DNA of 60,362 nucleotides from Rubrivivax sp. (GTDB taxonomy: Bacteria; Pseudomonadota; Gammaproteobacteria; Burkholderiales; Burkholderiaceae_C), in contig JAEUPB010000102.1 in the NCBI GenBank assembly GCA_016789955.1, forward strand, positions 1-60,362. Reading direction: 5' to 3'. Both the position numbers and the translations under genes were made by a program. The notes below the pieces were generated by a model. That model saw nothing but the letters and a program-made list of their open reading frames with translations, was not told where the DNA came from and did not search any database. Below are positions 27,214 through 38,053 of this stretch, one piece after another (positions within the stretch are counted from its first letter, which is position 1; the number at the start of each line of letters is the position of its first letter).

Positions 27214-30200
27214 GGCTGCGCCTCGGCGCGCTCGACGGCACGCACCCACGGCGTGCCGGTGCGCACCCGCTCGCGCACGTCGACTTCGGCGAAGCTGGCC
27301 AGCAGTGCATCGGCGTCCGCACGCGCCAGTTCGAGCTGGCGCGACGCGGCGGGGTCGCCAGCGGCGAACAGCACGCGCCAGGCGGCCAGCCGCGCTTCCT
27401 GCGGAAACTCGGCGCCCCGCAGGGCATCCGGCTCGTCGAGCGCGGGCCGTTCGGCGCGCACGGCTTCGGCGGCCGCGGCGAGGTCGCCGCCGACCGCACG
27501 GTGCTCTGCCAACCGCAGGCGGCACGCAAGGGCCGCCGTGGTGCCGCCTTCCGCCCGGTGCGCCGGCTCGCATTGCCGCCACAGGCCGGCCGCCTCGTCG
27601 CGGCGACCGAGGCCCCACAAGGCTTCGGCGCGGGTGACCTCGAAGTGCAGGCCGCGGCCATGGAACCCGAGCGCGTGGTAGCGCTCCGCCGTCTCGGCAG
27701 CGAGCCTTTCGGCCGCCGCCGCATCGCCGATGATCAGCCGCAACGTCGCGCCCAGGCCGGCCACGGTCGCGCCGTGCCACGGGATGCCGACCTCGTCGGC
27801 CAGCCGCTGGAACTCCGCGAGATGCCGCTCCGCCAGGTCGACATCCAGCCGGTAGATGGCCCACAGGGCGGCCGCCTCCAGGCACGACGCGCAAAGCCGT
27901 GGATGGTTCATCTGGCGCACCAACTCCAGCCCGCGCGCGATGACCTCCCCGCGTGCGTGGTCGTCGTTGGCGAGCCGGTGGTACTGCGACGCCACCACGC
28001 ACAGCTGCACCTCGTAGATGCCGTCGTTGGGCCGCTCCATGCGCTCGCGCGCGATGCGCGCATGGTGCACTGCGCGCTCCAGATGGTGGCGGGCCAGCTC
28101 CCGCTCGCCGCGCTCGATCGCCATCCAGGCCAGGTTGCCGTGGCACAGCGCGGCGGTGCGGACATTGCCCACCGCCTCGGCGGCCTCGGCACCCTGGATC
28201 GCCAGGTCCCGGGCCGCCTCGATGCGCCCTTCCCGCTCGGCGATCAGCGCAGCTTGGGCGAGCGCGCGCGACTCCCACGTGCGCTCGCCATGCAGGCGGG
28301 CGAGTTCGAGCAGGCGATCGACGTCGCGCTGCTGGCGGTCGCGCCGGGCGAGCACGTCCCACAACGGGATGCGGCGCTCGAGCAGCTCCGCCTCGACCTC
28401 GGGCAGCAGGCCCCCGGCCGTCCGCCGCCACTGCACCTCGGCACGGTCGTGGTACTCGCCAGCCAGCGCATTGGCGAAGCGCTGCTCGGCCAGCAGCGCC
28501 GCACGACGCCAGCAGTCGGCCGCCCGCTCGGGCTGGCCGGAACGCTCATGGTGCTGCGCGGTGATGGCCAGCACCTCGTCGTGGCGGTCGCCGGCATGCG
28601 CTTCCAGCCACTGCGCCGCCAGCGCGTGGGCGCGTCGCCGCTCGGACTTCAGCACCGTCTCGTAGCTCGCCTGCTGCAGCAACTGGTGCTGGAAGCCGCG
28701 TTCGGTGGTGTCGTCGAAGGTGCTGGCGGGGCGCCGGTGCACGAGCGCCTTGTCCTCCAGGCGGGGCAACTGGGCGGGCGCCGCGTCGTCGAGCCGGGCG
28801 ACCGCGGCATCCCAGAACACGGGCCCGATCACGCTGGCCATCTGCAGCGTGCGCCGCTCCGGCGGTGCCAGCGCATCCAGGCGCGCCTGCAGGACACCGG
28901 TCAGCGTGCCGGGGATGCGCGAGGCATCCAGTCGCTCGGGTGCGAAGCGCCAGCGGTCGCCGTCGGTGGCGATGACGCCCTGGTCGAGCAGCATCTGCAC
29001 CAGCTCCTCGGCGTAGTACGGGTTGCCTTCGGCGCGCTGCTCGACGAGCTCGGCCAGCTCGCGCGGCACCGGCGAGAGCCGATCCAGCAGGTCGCGCGTG
29101 ATCTGCGCGCGCTGCGCCGCGTCCAGCGGCTGCAGCACGAGTCGCTCGTGCGACGGCAGATCGTCGCCCCATGCCGGACGCCGTTCCAGCAGCGCCGGGC
29201 GGGCGCCCATCAGCAGCAGCATCGGCCGTGCGCCGCAAGCCTGCCCCAGCACCGTCAACGCCTCGAGCGAGGCGTCGTCGCTCCAATGCAGGTCGTCCAG
29301 CTCGATCAGCAGCGACGCGCCGTCGGCCCCGGCCAGACGCTGCAGCCACAGCCCCAGCGCGCGCAGCGCCTGGTCGCGCAGCAGCCGCGCGTCGCCGCCG
29401 AGGCGCCGCACCGGCGCGCTGGCCGAGAAGTCCAGGCCGATCAGCTGACCCACCAGCTCGGCGGCCGGATCACCGGCCTCCGCGAGCCACGGTGCCAGGC
29501 CCTGCAGCAGCTTGCCGCGGGCCGTTTCGGCGGGGTCGCCGTCCTGGATGTCGAACTGCCGCACCACCAGCTCGCGCAGCAGGCCATGGGGCTGCAGCGC
29601 GCTCGACGGCTGGGCGCGCGACCCCAGCAGGCGCCAGGGCCCGCCGCGCCCGATGCGGCGCTGCAGCTCGTCGAGCAGCCGGCTCTTGCCCAGCCCCGCT
29701 TCGGCCAGCAGCGTGACGGCGCGTGGCCGGCCCGTGCGGGCGACCTCGTCGGCACAGGCCTGCAGCTGCCGAAGCTCGGCATCGCGGCCCACCAGAGGCG
29801 TCTCGACGCCGTCGATGCCCCGGCCGGCGCGTTGCCGCGGCCCGCGCACCAGCCAGCTGGCGATCGGCGCGTCGTGCCCCTTGACCTCGATCGGCGGCTG
29901 CGCCTCGGCGTCGAAGCGTCCACGCACCAGCGCCCAGGTGTCCTGGCTCACGCGCAACCGGCCGGGCGGCGCGGTCTGTTCCATGCGGGCGGCGATGTTC
30001 ACCGCCAGCCCGCGCAGCGTGCTGTCGTCGTCGACGCCGCCGCCGCGCAGCACGCTGCCGGTGTGCACGCCCACCCGCGCGTCGAAGCCGTCGCGCCCGT
30101 GCAGCCGGCGCACCAGGTCGCGGTGCCGTGCCGCCTCCTGCAGCAGCGCCAGGCCGCAGGACACCGCGCGCTCGGCATCGTCCTCGCGCGTCGCGTCGGC

Positions 30201-30542
30201 GCCGAAGGTCGCCAGCAGGTTGTCGCCGGCGTACTGCAGCACCTCGCCCTGGTGGCGTCGGACGATCTCGGTGAAGGCGACCAGCGCGCCGTCCATCACC
30301 TGCTGGATGTCCTCGGGGTCCAGGTGCTGCGACAGCCGCGTGGAGCCGACGATGTCCAGGAACAGGATGCTCGCCTGCCGCAGCCGCCGCTCGGGGGCCG
30401 CCGCAGCGGGCGGCGCAGCCAGCATCGCAAGCTGCGCGCGCAGCGGAGCCTGCGCAAGGTCGATGACGGCGTCGCCGAGCACCGCGCGCTGCGCCTCCAG
30501 CGCGTCGATGGCCTGTTGCAGCGCGGTGGCGGGCGTGGACAC
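27165..30542 (-). CDS. Class III nucleotidyl cyclase domain fused to AAA ATPase and TPR repeats
   Basis: 1125 residues, GTG start. The cyclase domain (about 55-210) has both metal Asp residues (D63 in FLDIVGSTRL, D107 in YAGDNLLATFG) and the transition-state Asn/Arg (N182, R186 in VNIAARM). The base-specifying pair is Gln103/Thr175 instead of Lys/Asp. The AAA/STAND domain follows, with Walker A EAGLGKSRLLDEL and Walker B LIELDDLHWSDD; the C-terminal half (about 620-1100) is TPR-like helices. The layout equals that of mycobacterial cyclase-ATPase regulators but without a DNA-binding tail. It starts 31 bp after uvrA in the same direction. Product and signal are unknown. Confidence 0.87.
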   Translation of the reverse strand: MSTPATALQQAIDALEAQRAVLGDAVIDLAQAPLRAQLAMLAAPPAAAAPERRLRQASILFLDIVGSTRLSQHLDPEDIQQVMDGALVAFTEIVRRHQGEVLQYAGDNLLATFGADATREDDAERAVSCGLALLQEAARHRDLVRRLHGRDGFDARVGVHTGSVLRGGGVDDDSTLRGLAVNIAARMEQTAPPGRLRVSQDTWALVRGRFDAEAQPPIEVKGHDAPIASWLVRGPRQRAGRGIDGVETPLVGRDAELRQLQACADEVARTGRPRAVTLLAEAGLGKSRLLDELQRRIGRGGPWRLLGSRAQPSSALQPHGLLRELVVRQFDIQDGDPAETARGKLLQGLAPWLAEAGDPAAELVGQLIGLDFSASAPVRRLGGDARLLRDQALRALGLWLQRLAGADGASLLIELDDLHWSDDASLEALTVLGQACGARPMLLLMGARPALLERRPAWGDDLPSHERLVLQPLDAAQRAQITRDLLDRLSPVPRELAELVEQRAEGNPYYAEELVQMLLDQGVIATDGDRWRFAPERLDASRIPGTLTGVLQARLDALAPPERRTLQMASVIGPVFWDAAVARLDDAAPAQLPRLEDKALVHRRPASTFDDTTERGFQHQLLQQASYETVLKSERRRAHALAAQWLEAHAGDRHDEVLAITAQHHERSGQPERAADCWRRAALLAEQRFANALAGEYHDRAEVQWRRTAGGLLPEVEAELLERRIPLWDVLARRDRQQRDVDRLLELARLHGERTWESRALAQAALIAEREGRIEAARDLAIQGAEAAEAVGNVRTAALCHGNLAWMAIERGERELARHHLERAVHHARIARERMERPNDGIYEVQLCVVASQYHRLANDDHARGEVIARGLELVRQMNHPRLCASCLEAAALWAIYRLDVDLAERHLAEFQRLADEVGIPWHGATVAGLGATLRLIIGDAAAAERLAAETAERYHALGFHGRGLHFEVTRAEALWGLGRRDEAAGLWRQCEPAHRAEGGTTAALACRLRLAEHRAVGGDLAAAAEAVRAERPALDEPDALRGAEFPQEARLAAWRVLFAAGDPAASRQLELARADADALLASFAEVDVRERVRTGTPWVRAVERAEAQPQREIESLVSTFRAGV

Positions 30543-30573
30543 GGCGGGCGGCGGCGTGGTTCGTGTCGTGCGG

Positions 30574-33500
30574 TCAGGCCGGCGACCGCACGCGCGCCAG
30601 CACCGGCGCCAGCGCGCGCCCGGTGTGCGAGCCCGAGGCCACCACCGCCTCGGGCGGCCCCTCGACCACCACGCGGCCGCCGTCGGCGCCGCCTTCGGGG
30701 CCGAGGTCGATCACCCAGTCGGCCTCGGCGATGACGTCGAGGTCGTGCTCGATGACGATGACGCTGTGGCCGCCGTCGACCAGCCGGTGCAGCACGCGCA
30801 CCAGCTTCTCGACGTCGGCCATGTGCAGGCCCACCGTGGGTTCGTCGAGCACGTACAGCGTGTGCGGCGCCTTCTGGCCGCGCCGCGTGACGTCGTCGCG
30901 GACCTTCGACAGTTCGGTGACCAGCTTGATGCGCTGCGCCTCGCCGCCCGACAGCGTCGGCGACGGCTGGCCCAGCGTCAGGTAGCCCAGCCCCACGTCC
31001 TTCAGGAGCTGCAGCGGGTGGCTCACCGCGGGCATGCTGGCGAAGAACGCCACCGCCTCGTCGACCTCCATGCGCAGCACGTCGCCGATCGAGCGTCCGC
31101 GCCACGTCACGGCCAGCGTCTCCGGGTTGAAGCGCTGGCCGTGGCATGACTCGCAGGGCACCTTGACGTCGGGCAGGAAGCTCATCGCGATCGTGCGCAC
31201 GCCCTGCCCTTCGCACGACGGGCAACGCCCGTCGCCGGTGTTGAACGAGAAGCGCCCGGCGGCGTAGCCGCGCGCCTTCGCTTCCAGCGTCTCGGCGTAG
31301 AGCTTGCGGATCACGTCCCAGAAGCCGATGTAGGTCGCCGGGCACGAGCGCGGCGTCTTGCCGATCGGCGTCTGGTCGACCTCCAGCACCCGGTCGACCT
31401 GGCCGTGCCCATCGAGGCCCGCGCAGCCGCTCCAGGAGGTGCGCCTGCCGGCCAGCGCCTGCTGCACGTTGGCCAGCAGCACGTCGCGCGCGAGCGTGCT
31501 CTTGCCCGAGCCGCTGACGCCGGTCACGGCCACCAGCCTCGCCAGCGGCACGCGCACGCTGAGATGCTGCAGGTTGTGCAGGCGGGCGTCGCGCACCAGC
31601 AGGGCCGGCCCGTCGGGCGCCACCGCGCGGCGCGGCTGCAGCGGGTGCACCAGCGGGTGCGCCAGCAGCCGCCCGGTGACCGAGGCCGGCGTGCGCGCCA
31701 GATCGGCCACCGTGCCTTGCGCCACCAGCGTGCCGCCGCGCTTGCCGGCGCTGGGGCCGATGTCGATCAGGTGCTCGGCGCGGCGGATCGTGTCCTCGTC
31801 GTGCTCGACGACCACCAGCGTGTTGCCCTTGTCGCCGAGCTTGGCCAGCGCCGACAGCAGGATGCCGTTGTCGCGCGGGTGCAGCCCGATGGTCGGCTCG
31901 TCGAGCACGTAGCACACGCCCTGCAGGTTGCTGCCGAGCTGCGCCGCCAGGCGGATGCGCTGCGCCTCGCCGCCGGAGAGCGTGGGCGCGGCGCGGTCCA
32001 GCGTGAGGTAGCCGAGGCCCACCTCTTCGAGGAACTCGAGCCGGCTGCGGATCTCGGTGAGCACGTCGCGCGCGATCTCGGCGTCGCGGCCGGCCAGTCC
32101 CAGCGCCTCCAGCCAGGCGCGCGCCTGCTTCACCGACAGCCGCGCGATGCGGTCGATCGGCTCGCCGCCGAAGGTGATGGCGCGCGAGGTGGCGTTCAGC
32201 CGTGCGCCACCGCAATCGGCGCAGGGTTCGTCGACCAGGCCCTCGACCTCGGCCTCCTCCGACGGGAAGGTCTGCTCGCGGCCCTTGTCGTCGTCGTCGC
32301 GCACCGAGTCGTCGTAGGCCTTGCGCTGCTCGCGCGTCAGGCGCAGCCCGGTGCCCACGCACGACGTGCACCAGCCGTGCTTGCTGTTGTAGCTGAACAT
32401 GCGCGGGTCCAGCTCGGCGTAGCTGGTGCCGCACACCGGGCAGGCGCGCTTGGTCGAGAACACGCGCACCTCGCCGATGCCGCGGCCCTGCGGCTCGCCG
32501 TCGGCCATCGACTCGGCCAGGCCGTCGAGCGGGTGCAGCAGGTGCAGCACGCCACGCCCCAGTTCCAGCGTGCGCGACAGCAGCGTGCGCAGCTCGGCCT
32601 CGCGATCGGCACTGACCACGATGTCGCCCACCGGCAGTTCCAGCGTGTGCTCCTTGAAGCGGTCGATGCGCGGGAACGGTTGCGTCGGCAGGAACTCGCC
32701 GTCCACGCGCAGGTGGCTGTGGCCGCGCGCCCGGGCCCACTTCGCGAGGTCGGTGTAGACGCCCTTGCGGTTGACCACCAGCGGCGCGAGCAGCCCGACG
32801 TGCTGGCCGGCGTGGTCGCGCAGCAACTGCGCGGCGATGCTCTCGGCGCTCTGCGCGCGCACCGGCGCGCCGTCGTGGATGCAGTGCTGCAGCCCGAGCT
32901 TGACCCACAGCAGCCGCAGGAAGTGCCAGACCTCGGTGGTGGTGGCCACCGTGCTCTTGCGCCCGCCGCGCGAGAGGCGCTGCTCGATGGCCACGGTGGG
33001 CGGGATGCCCCACACCGCGTCGACCTCGGGCCGCCCGGCCGGCTGCACGATGCTGCGCGCGTAGGCGTTCAGGCTCTCGAGGTAGCGCCGCTGGCCCTCG
33101 TTGAACAGGATGTCGAAGGCCAGCGTGCTCTTGCCCGAGCCGCTGACGCCGGTGATGACGTTGAAGGTGCCGCGCGGGATGTCGACGCTCAGCCGCTTCA
33201 GGTTGTGCTCGTGCGCGTTGACGATGCGGATCGCGTCGGGCGCGCCCTCGGTCTCGGCCCCGACCGTGCCCTGTCCGCGGCGCACCGCGGCCTGCAGCGG
33301 CACGCCCTCCTCGACCCGCGGCGTGCCCAGCCCGAGCGCCGACTCGTACTCGCGCAGCGCGCGCCCGGTGTGCGACGCCGCGTGCGCCTTCACGTCGTCG
33401 GGCGTGCCGATGCACACCACGCGCCCGCCGCCGTCGCCGGCCTCGGGGCCGAGGTCGACGATCCAGTCGGCCGAGCGGATCACGTCGAGGTTGTGCTCGA

Positions 33501-36252
33501 TCACCAGCAGCGAGTGCCCGGCGTCGAGCAGCTTGCGCAGCGCGCGCATCAGCTTGGCGATGTCGTCGAAGTGCAGCCCGGTGGTCGGCTCGTCGAACAG
33601 GAACAAGGTGCCCTTCTTGGCCGCACGCTGCGACGGCGCGCTCGCCGCCTCGGCGAGGAAGCCGGCGAGCTTCAGCCGCTGCGCCTCGCCGCCCGACAGC
33701 GTCGGCACCGGCTGCCCCAGCCGCACGTAGTCCAGGCCGACGTCGATGATCGGCTGCAGCCGCGCGACCACCTCGCGGTCGTTCTGGAACCAGTGCGCGG
33801 CCTCGGCCACGGTGAGCTCGAGCACGTCGGCGATCGACAGCGACATCGGCCCGCGCAGCACCTTCACGTCGAGCACCTCGGCGCGGTAGCGGCGGCCGTC
33901 GCAGTCGGGGCAGCGCAGGTACACGTCGGAGAGGAACTGCATCTCCACATGCTCGAAGCCGGAGCCGCCGCAGGTGGGGCAGCGGCCGTCGCCGGCGTTG
34001 AAGCTGAAGGTGCTGGCGGCGTAGCCGCGCTCGCGCGCCAGCGGCGCGTCGGCAAAGATGCGGCGCAGCTCGTCGAACGCGCCGACGTAGCTCGCCGGGT
34101 TGCTGCGCGCGGTCTTGCCGATCGGGCTCTGGTCGACGAACACCGCGTCGGCGAGGTGGTCGGCGCCGAGCAGACGGTCGTGCGCGCCGGGGGTCTCGGT
34201 GGCCTTGCCGAACTGCCGCGCCAGCGCCGGGTACAGCACGTCCTGCATCAGCGTGCTCTTGCCGGAGCCCGACACGCCGGTGATGCACACGAGGCGCTGC
34301 AGCGGGAACTCGACCGTCACGTCCTGCAGGTTGTGCTCGCGCGCGCCCTCCAGCACCAGGCGCGGCGTGGCCGTCTCCACCAGCCGGCGGAAGCCGAGGC
34401 CGACCTGCTTGCGCGCGCCGAGGTAGGCGCCGGTCAGCGTGTTGGCGTGGCGCGCCGCGTCGGGCGCGCCGTCGAACACGATGCGGCCGCCGCGCTCGCC
34501 GGGGCCCGGGCCCATGTCGACGAGGCGGTCGGCGGCCAGCATCACGGCCGGGTCGTGCTCCACCACCACCAGCGTGTTGCCGGCGTCGCGCAGCCGGTGC
34601 ATGGCCTGCACGATGCGGCCCATGTCGCGTGGGTGCAGCCCGATGCTGGGCTCGTCGAGCACGAACATCGTGTTGACCAGCGAGGTGCCCAGCGCCGTGG
34701 TCAGGTTGATGCGCTGCACCTCGCCGCCGGAGAGCGTGCGGCTCTGCCGGTCCAGCGACAGGTAGCCCAGGCCGACGTCGCACAGGTACTTGACGCGCGT
34801 GCGCACCTCGTCGAGCAGCAGCTGCAGCGCGGCGTCGCTGGCATCAGCCGGCAGCGCGGTGCGGTCGAGGCGGTCGAAGAACACGCGCAGCCGCTCGATC
34901 GGCAGCTGCATCAGGTCGTGCAGGTTCAGCCCCGGCAGCGCCTCGAGCTGCTCGCGCGACCACGCCGCGCCCACCGGCAGGAAGCGGGCGGGGGGCGGCA
35001 GCACCGCGTCGGCATCGGCCTTCGTGCCCAGCCGCCACAGCAGCGCCTCGAGCTTCAGCCGCGCGCCGCCGCACACGGTGCACGGCGTGTAGCTGCGGTA
35101 CTTCGACAGCAGCACGCGGATGTGCATCTTGTACGCCTTGCTCTCGAGGTACTCGAAGAAGCGGCGCACGCCGTACCACTGCTGGTTCCACTTGCCGTTC
35201 CAGTTCGGGCTGCCCTCGATCACCCAGCGCCGCTGCGCTTCGGTGAGCTGCGCCCACGCCGTGTCGCGCGGGATGCCCGCCTCGCCGGCGTATTTCATCA
35301 GGTCGTCCTGGCACTCGGCCCAGGCCGGCGTCTGCATCGGCTTGATCGCGCCGTTGCGCAGTGTCTTGCGCGCGTCGGGGATCACGAGGCCCATGTCGAC
35401 GCCGATCACGCGGCCGAAGCCGCGGCAGGTGTCGCAGGCGCCGTAGGCCGAGTTGAACGAGAACATCGACGGCTGCGGCTCGGCATAGCGGCGGTCGCTC
35501 TCGGGGCAGTGCAGCCCGGTGGAGTAGCGCCACACCTCGGCCGGCGTGGTCTCGCCGGCGGCGACATGCACGTCCAGCCGCCCACCGCCGCGCTTGAGCG
35601 CCAGCTCGATGGCCTCGACCACGCGCACGTGCTCGGTGCCGGCGTGGCGGAAGCGATCGGCCACCACGTCGAGCACCTTGCGCATGCCGGCGACGCGCTC
35701 GCCATGCACGCGCGTGAAGCCGCTGGCCGCCAGCCACTGCTCCTGCTGCTCGGCGCTGGTGTCGGCCGGCAGCTCGACCGGGAACGTGAACACCAGCCGC
35801 GGGTCGCCGGCCGCGGCGGCCCGCGCGGCGAGATCGGCGGCGATCGACTCCGGCGTGTCGTGTCGCACCGGCCGGGCGGTATCGGCATCGAACAACTGCG
35901 CGGCGCGCGCATACAGCAGCTTCAGGTGGTCGTTCAACTCGGTCATCGTGCCGACCGTGCTGCGGCTGGTGCGCACCGGGTTGGTCTGGTCGATCGCGAT
36001 GGCCGGCGGCACGCCGTCGACGCGGTCGACCGCCGGGCGGTCCATGCGCTCGAGGAACTGGCGCGCGTAGGCGCTGAAGGTCTCGACGTAGCGGCGCTGC
36101 CCCTCGGCGTACAGCGTGTCGAACACGAGGCTGGACTTGCCCGACCCGCTCGGCCCCGTGAAGACCGTCATCTCCCCGGTGCGGATGTCCAGGTCGAGGT
36201 TCTTCAGGTTGTGCTGCCGCGCGCCGCGGATGCGGATGACACCGTGTGTCAT
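30574..36252 (-). CDS. uvrA: Double-length UvrA (two fused UvrA units)
   Basis: 1892 residues against about 950 for ordinary UvrA. It contains two complete UvrA units in tandem, so four ABC ATPase heads: Walker [10 protein letters not shown] (33-41), [11 protein letters not shown] (about 663), [11 protein letters not shown] (about 1040) and [11 protein letters not shown] (about 1581). There are four LSGGE-QR signatures, each followed by DEP(S/T)xGLH. Zinc-finger Cys pairs occur in both units ([36 protein letters not shown]). UvrA dimers scan DNA for damage; here the dimer seems covalently linked. The halves differ throughout, so this is an old fusion, not an assembly error. I start at [15 protein letters not shown]; no LexA-type box is seen upstream. 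Confidence 0.93.
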   Translation of the reverse strand: MTHGVIRIRGARQHNLKNLDLDIRTGEMTVFTGPSGSGKSSLVFDTLYAEGQRRYVETFSAYARQFLERMDRPAVDRVDGVPPAIAIDQTNPVRTSRSTVGTMTELNDHLKLLYARAAQLFDADTARPVRHDTPESIAADLAARAAAAGDPRLVFTFPVELPADTSAEQQEQWLAASGFTRVHGERVAGMRKVLDVVADRFRHAGTEHVRVVEAIELALKRGGGRLDVHVAAGETTPAEVWRYSTGLHCPESDRRYAEPQPSMFSFNSAYGACDTCRGFGRVIGVDMGLVIPDARKTLRNGAIKPMQTPAWAECQDDLMKYAGEAGIPRDTAWAQLTEAQRRWVIEGSPNWNGKWNQQWYGVRRFFEYLESKAYKMHIRVLLSKYRSYTPCTVCGGARLKLEALLWRLGTKADADAVLPPPARFLPVGAAWSREQLEALPGLNLHDLMQLPIERLRVFFDRLDRTALPADASDAALQLLLDEVRTRVKYLCDVGLGYLSLDRQSRTLSGGEVQRINLTTALGTSLVNTMFVLDEPSIGLHPRDMGRIVQAMHRLRDAGNTLVVVEHDPAVMLAADRLVDMGPGPGERGGRIVFDGAPDAARHANTLTGAYLGARKQVGLGFRRLVETATPRLVLEGAREHNLQDVTVEFPLQRLVCITGVSGSGKSTLMQDVLYPALARQFGKATETPGAHDRLLGADHLADAVFVDQSPIGKTARSNPASYVGAFDELRRIFADAPLARERGYAASTFSFNAGDGRCPTCGGSGFEHVEMQFLSDVYLRCPDCDGRRYRAEVLDVKVLRGPMSLSIADVLELTVAEAAHWFQNDREVVARLQPIIDVGLDYVRLGQPVPTLSGGEAQRLKLAGFLAEAASAPSQRAAKKGTLFLFDEPTTGLHFDDIAKLMRALRKLLDAGHSLLVIEHNLDVIRSADWIVDLGPEAGDGGGRVVCIGTPDDVKAHAASHTGRALREYESALGLGTPRVEEGVPLQAAVRRGQGTVGAETEGAPDAIRIVNAHEHNLKRLSVDIPRGTFNVITGVSGSGKSTLAFDILFNEGQRRYLESLNAYARSIVQPAGRPEVDAVWGIPPTVAIEQRLSRGGRKSTVATTTEVWHFLRLLWVKLGLQHCIHDGAPVRAQSAESIAAQLLRDHAGQHVGLLAPLVVNRKGVYTDLAKWARARGHSHLRVDGEFLPTQPFPRIDRFKEHTLELPVGDIVVSADREAELRTLLSRTLELGRGVLHLLHPLDGLAESMADGEPQGRGIGEVRVFSTKRACPVCGTSYAELDPRMFSYNSKHGWCTSCVGTGLRLTREQRKAYDDSVRDDDDKGREQTFPSEEAEVEGLVDEPCADCGGARLNATSRAITFGGEPIDRIARLSVKQARAWLEALGLAGRDAEIARDVLTEIRSRLEFLEEVGLGYLTLDRAAPTLSGGEAQRIRLAAQLGSNLQGVCYVLDEPTIGLHPRDNGILLSALAKLGDKGNTLVVVEHDEDTIRRAEHLIDIGPSAGKRGGTLVAQGTVADLARTPASVTGRLLAHPLVHPLQPRRAVAPDGPALLVRDARLHNLQHLSVRVPLARLVAVTGVSGSGKSTLARDVLLANVQQALAGRRTSWSGCAGLDGHGQVDRVLEVDQTPIGKTPRSCPATYIGFWDVIRKLYAETLEAKARGYAAGRFSFNTGDGRCPSCEGQGVRTIAMSFLPDVKVPCESCHGQRFNPETLAVTWRGRSIGDVLRMEVDEAVAFFASMPAVSHPLQLLKDVGLGYLTLGQPSPTLSGGEAQRIKLVTELSKVRDDVTRRGQKAPHTLYVLDEPTVGLHMADVEKLVRVLHRLVDGGHSVIVIEHDLDVIAEADWVIDLGPEGGADGGRVVVEGPPEAVVASGSHTGRALAPVLARVRSPA

Positions 36253-36410
36253 GGGGTCTGTGGAAGGGGTCCGGTGAGGGGGCAATCGGTCAGTATAGGA
36301 GCGCTGCCGCGTCGGATTGCGCACTCGGACACTGGGCGGAAGGCACTCGCTCGGTGCGAGCGAGGCACCATCGTCCACCGCGTCCGCCTGCTGTCTCCGG
36401 AGTCGCTGCC

Positions 36411-37520
36411 ATGCCCCGTACTGCCCGCCTGCTGCTGCTCGCCCTGCTGTCGATCGGCCCGGTGGCGCAGGCCCAGATCCGCATCGGCCAGACGGCCGGC
36501 TTCACCGGGCCGGTGGCGGCCGGCGTCAAGGAGACGACCGACGGCGCGCGGCTGTGGTTCGATGCCGTGAACGCACGCGGCGGCATCGCCGGGCAGAAGA
36601 TCGAACTGGTGTCGCTGGACGACCGCTTCGACCCCAAGCTGGCCGGGGAGAACGCCCGCACGCTGGCGGCCGATGCGCGCGTGATCTCGCTGTTCCTGAC
36701 GCGCGGCACGCCGCATGCGCAGGCGATCCTGCCGGTGCTCCAGGAGGCGAAGCTGCCGCTGGTCGGGCCGTCCACCGGCGCGATGGTGCTGCACGAGCCG
36801 GTGCAGCCGTGGGTCTACAACGTGCGCGCCACCTACCAGCGCGAGGCCGAGCGGGCCGTGATGCACCTGGCCACGGTGGGCATCACGCGCATCGCGGTGA
36901 TCCAGGTGGACGACTCGTTCGGCGCCGACTGCATGGTCGGCGCCCAGCGCGGCTTCAAGGCCGCCGGCGTGGCGCCCGTGGCGCACGAGACCTTCGACCG
37001 CGCGAAGCCCGACTACACCGCGCTGGCGCCGAAGGTGGCGGGGCTGCAGCCGCAGGCCGTGTTGTTCTTCGGCTCGGGCTCGGCGGTGGCCGACGGCATC
37101 GCCGCGCTGCGGCGCGCCGGCTCGCGGGCCCAGCTCGTCACGCTGTCGAACAACGCGTCGTCAGGCTTCGTCAAGCTGCTCGGCGACCACGCGCGCGGCA
37201 CGATCGTGATGCAGGTGTTCCCGTTCGAGCGGTCGCTCGCGACGCGCTTCGTGCAGGAGGCGCAGGAACTGGCCAAGGCCGCCGGCCTGCCGGAGTTGAC
37301 GCCGGCGATGCTCGAAGGCTTCGCCGCGGCCCGCGTGATGGCCGAGGCCCTGCGGCGCGCAGCGCCCAACCCCACGCGCGAGAAGCTGCGCACGGCGCTC
37401 GACGGCATGGGCAGCTTCGACATCGGAGGGCTGGAGGTCAGCTTCAGCCCGCGCGACCACACCGGGCTGACCTACGTCGACATCTCGATCATCGGCGCCG
37501 ACGGGCGGTTCAAGCGCTGA
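36411..37520 (+). CDS. ABC transporter substrate-binding protein, LivK/branched-chain amino-acid type
   Basis: 369 residues, ATG with GGAG upstream. Signal peptide 1-21 ([11 protein letters not shown]). Type I periplasmic-binding fold: [63 protein letters not shown] and [16 protein letters not shown]. The family binds branched-chain amino acids, amides or aromatic acids. No permease or ATPase genes are adjacent, so it is an orphan that must share a transporter encoded elsewhere or serve a sensory role. It is divergent from uvrA (158-bp gap). Confidence 0.9.
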   Translation: MPRTARLLLLALLSIGPVAQAQIRIGQTAGFTGPVAAGVKETTDGARLWFDAVNARGGIAGQKIELVSLDDRFDPKLAGENARTLAADARVISLFLTRGTPHAQAILPVLQEAKLPLVGPSTGAMVLHEPVQPWVYNVRATYQREAERAVMHLATVGITRIAVIQVDDSFGADCMVGAQRGFKAAGVAPVAHETFDRAKPDYTALAPKVAGLQPQAVLFFGSGSAVADGIAALRRAGSRAQLVTLSNNASSGFVKLLGDHARGTIVMQVFPFERSLATRFVQEAQELAKAAGLPELTPAMLEGFAAARVMAEALRRAAPNPTREKLRTALDGMGSFDIGGLEVSFSPRDHTGLTYVDISIIGADGRFKR

Positions 37521-37536
37521 GTCGGCAGCGCAGGGC

Positions 37537-37962
37537 CTATGCGCCCGGTGGGGCCGGCGGCAGCGGCCGGAACACCAGCACCGGCCCGGCCGGCGTGCCG
37601 GCCACCTGCGCCTGGACGCGCAGGCCGATGCGGACCGCCTCGGCTTCGAGGCCGTCGACGCGGCTCATCAGCCGCGGGCCCTCATCGAGGTCGACGAGCA
37701 CGACGTTGTACGGACCGCCCTGCTCCGCCCCGCGCGCAACCACCGTGACGGCGTGTACCGTGCCGAGGCCGCCCGGCTCGAACCACGCCAGCCGCAGCTC
37801 GCCGCAGCGCGGGCACAGCCGCCTCGGCGGGAAGATCGCGTGCGCGCAGGCCGTGCATCGCTGGATCGCGAAGCGGCCGTCCCGGAGCTGCGCCTGCCAC
37901 GTCGCCATCGGCCCGGAGGCGGTCTCCGCGGGCGGGGCAGTCTGCCGGGATGCGTCGGCCAT
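37537..37962 (-). CDS. DUF35 zinc-ribbon/OB-fold protein
   Basis: 141 residues, ATG with GGAAG eight bases upstream. A rubredoxin-like zinc ribbon (C36, C39, C50, C53 in RCTACAHAIFPPRRLCPRC) followed by an OB-fold (GTVHAVTVVARG, YNVVLVDLDEGPRLMSRV). DUF35 proteins pair with thiolase-fold enzymes, either HMG-CoA-synthase-like or the retro-aldolases of steroid side-chain degradation, and bind their acyl-CoA. The probable partner is the thiolase-like protein at 41353. Divergent from the acyl-CoA dehydrogenase, with the GTATAC element between them. Confidence 0.88.
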   Translation of the reverse strand: MADASRQTAPPAETASGPMATWQAQLRDGRFAIQRCTACAHAIFPPRRLCPRCGELRLAWFEPGGLGTVHAVTVVARGAEQGGPYNVVLVDLDEGPRLMSRVDGLEAEAVRIGLRVQAQVAGTPAGPVLVFRPLPPAPPGA

Positions 37963-37993
37963 GGGGGCACTTCCGTCTGAGGATTGGACTGCA

Positions 37994-38009
37994 GTATACA
38001 ATTGCATGC
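37994..38009. promoter_or_regulatory. GTATAC-type operator, site A
   Basis: GTATAC-AATT-GCATGC, a near-perfect inverted repeat in the 91-bp gap between the divergent DUF35 and acyl-CoA dehydrogenase genes. It matches 14 of 16 bases of the reverse complement of site B and overlaps a possible -10 hexamer TACAAT (37997-38002). Probable target of the GntR regulator at 43342. Confidence 0.6.
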
Positions 38010-38053
38010 AAAGATCGGTGCGGCGCCGATCCACCCCTTCAGGACCCCGCGGC

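Noticed and set aside
30574-36252. Assembly duplication creating the double UvrA
   Set aside because: The two halves differ in sequence along their whole length and have different linkers, so they are not a recent or artificial copy.
36253-36410. LexA/SOS box upstream of uvrA
   Set aside because: No CTG-N10-CAG type palindrome is visible in the gap; SOS control is not supported.
25884-36570. Long plus-strand open frames opposite the cyclase and uvrA genes
   Set aside because: Shadow frames of real minus-strand genes; composition is repetitive and no ribosome-binding sites or domains are found.
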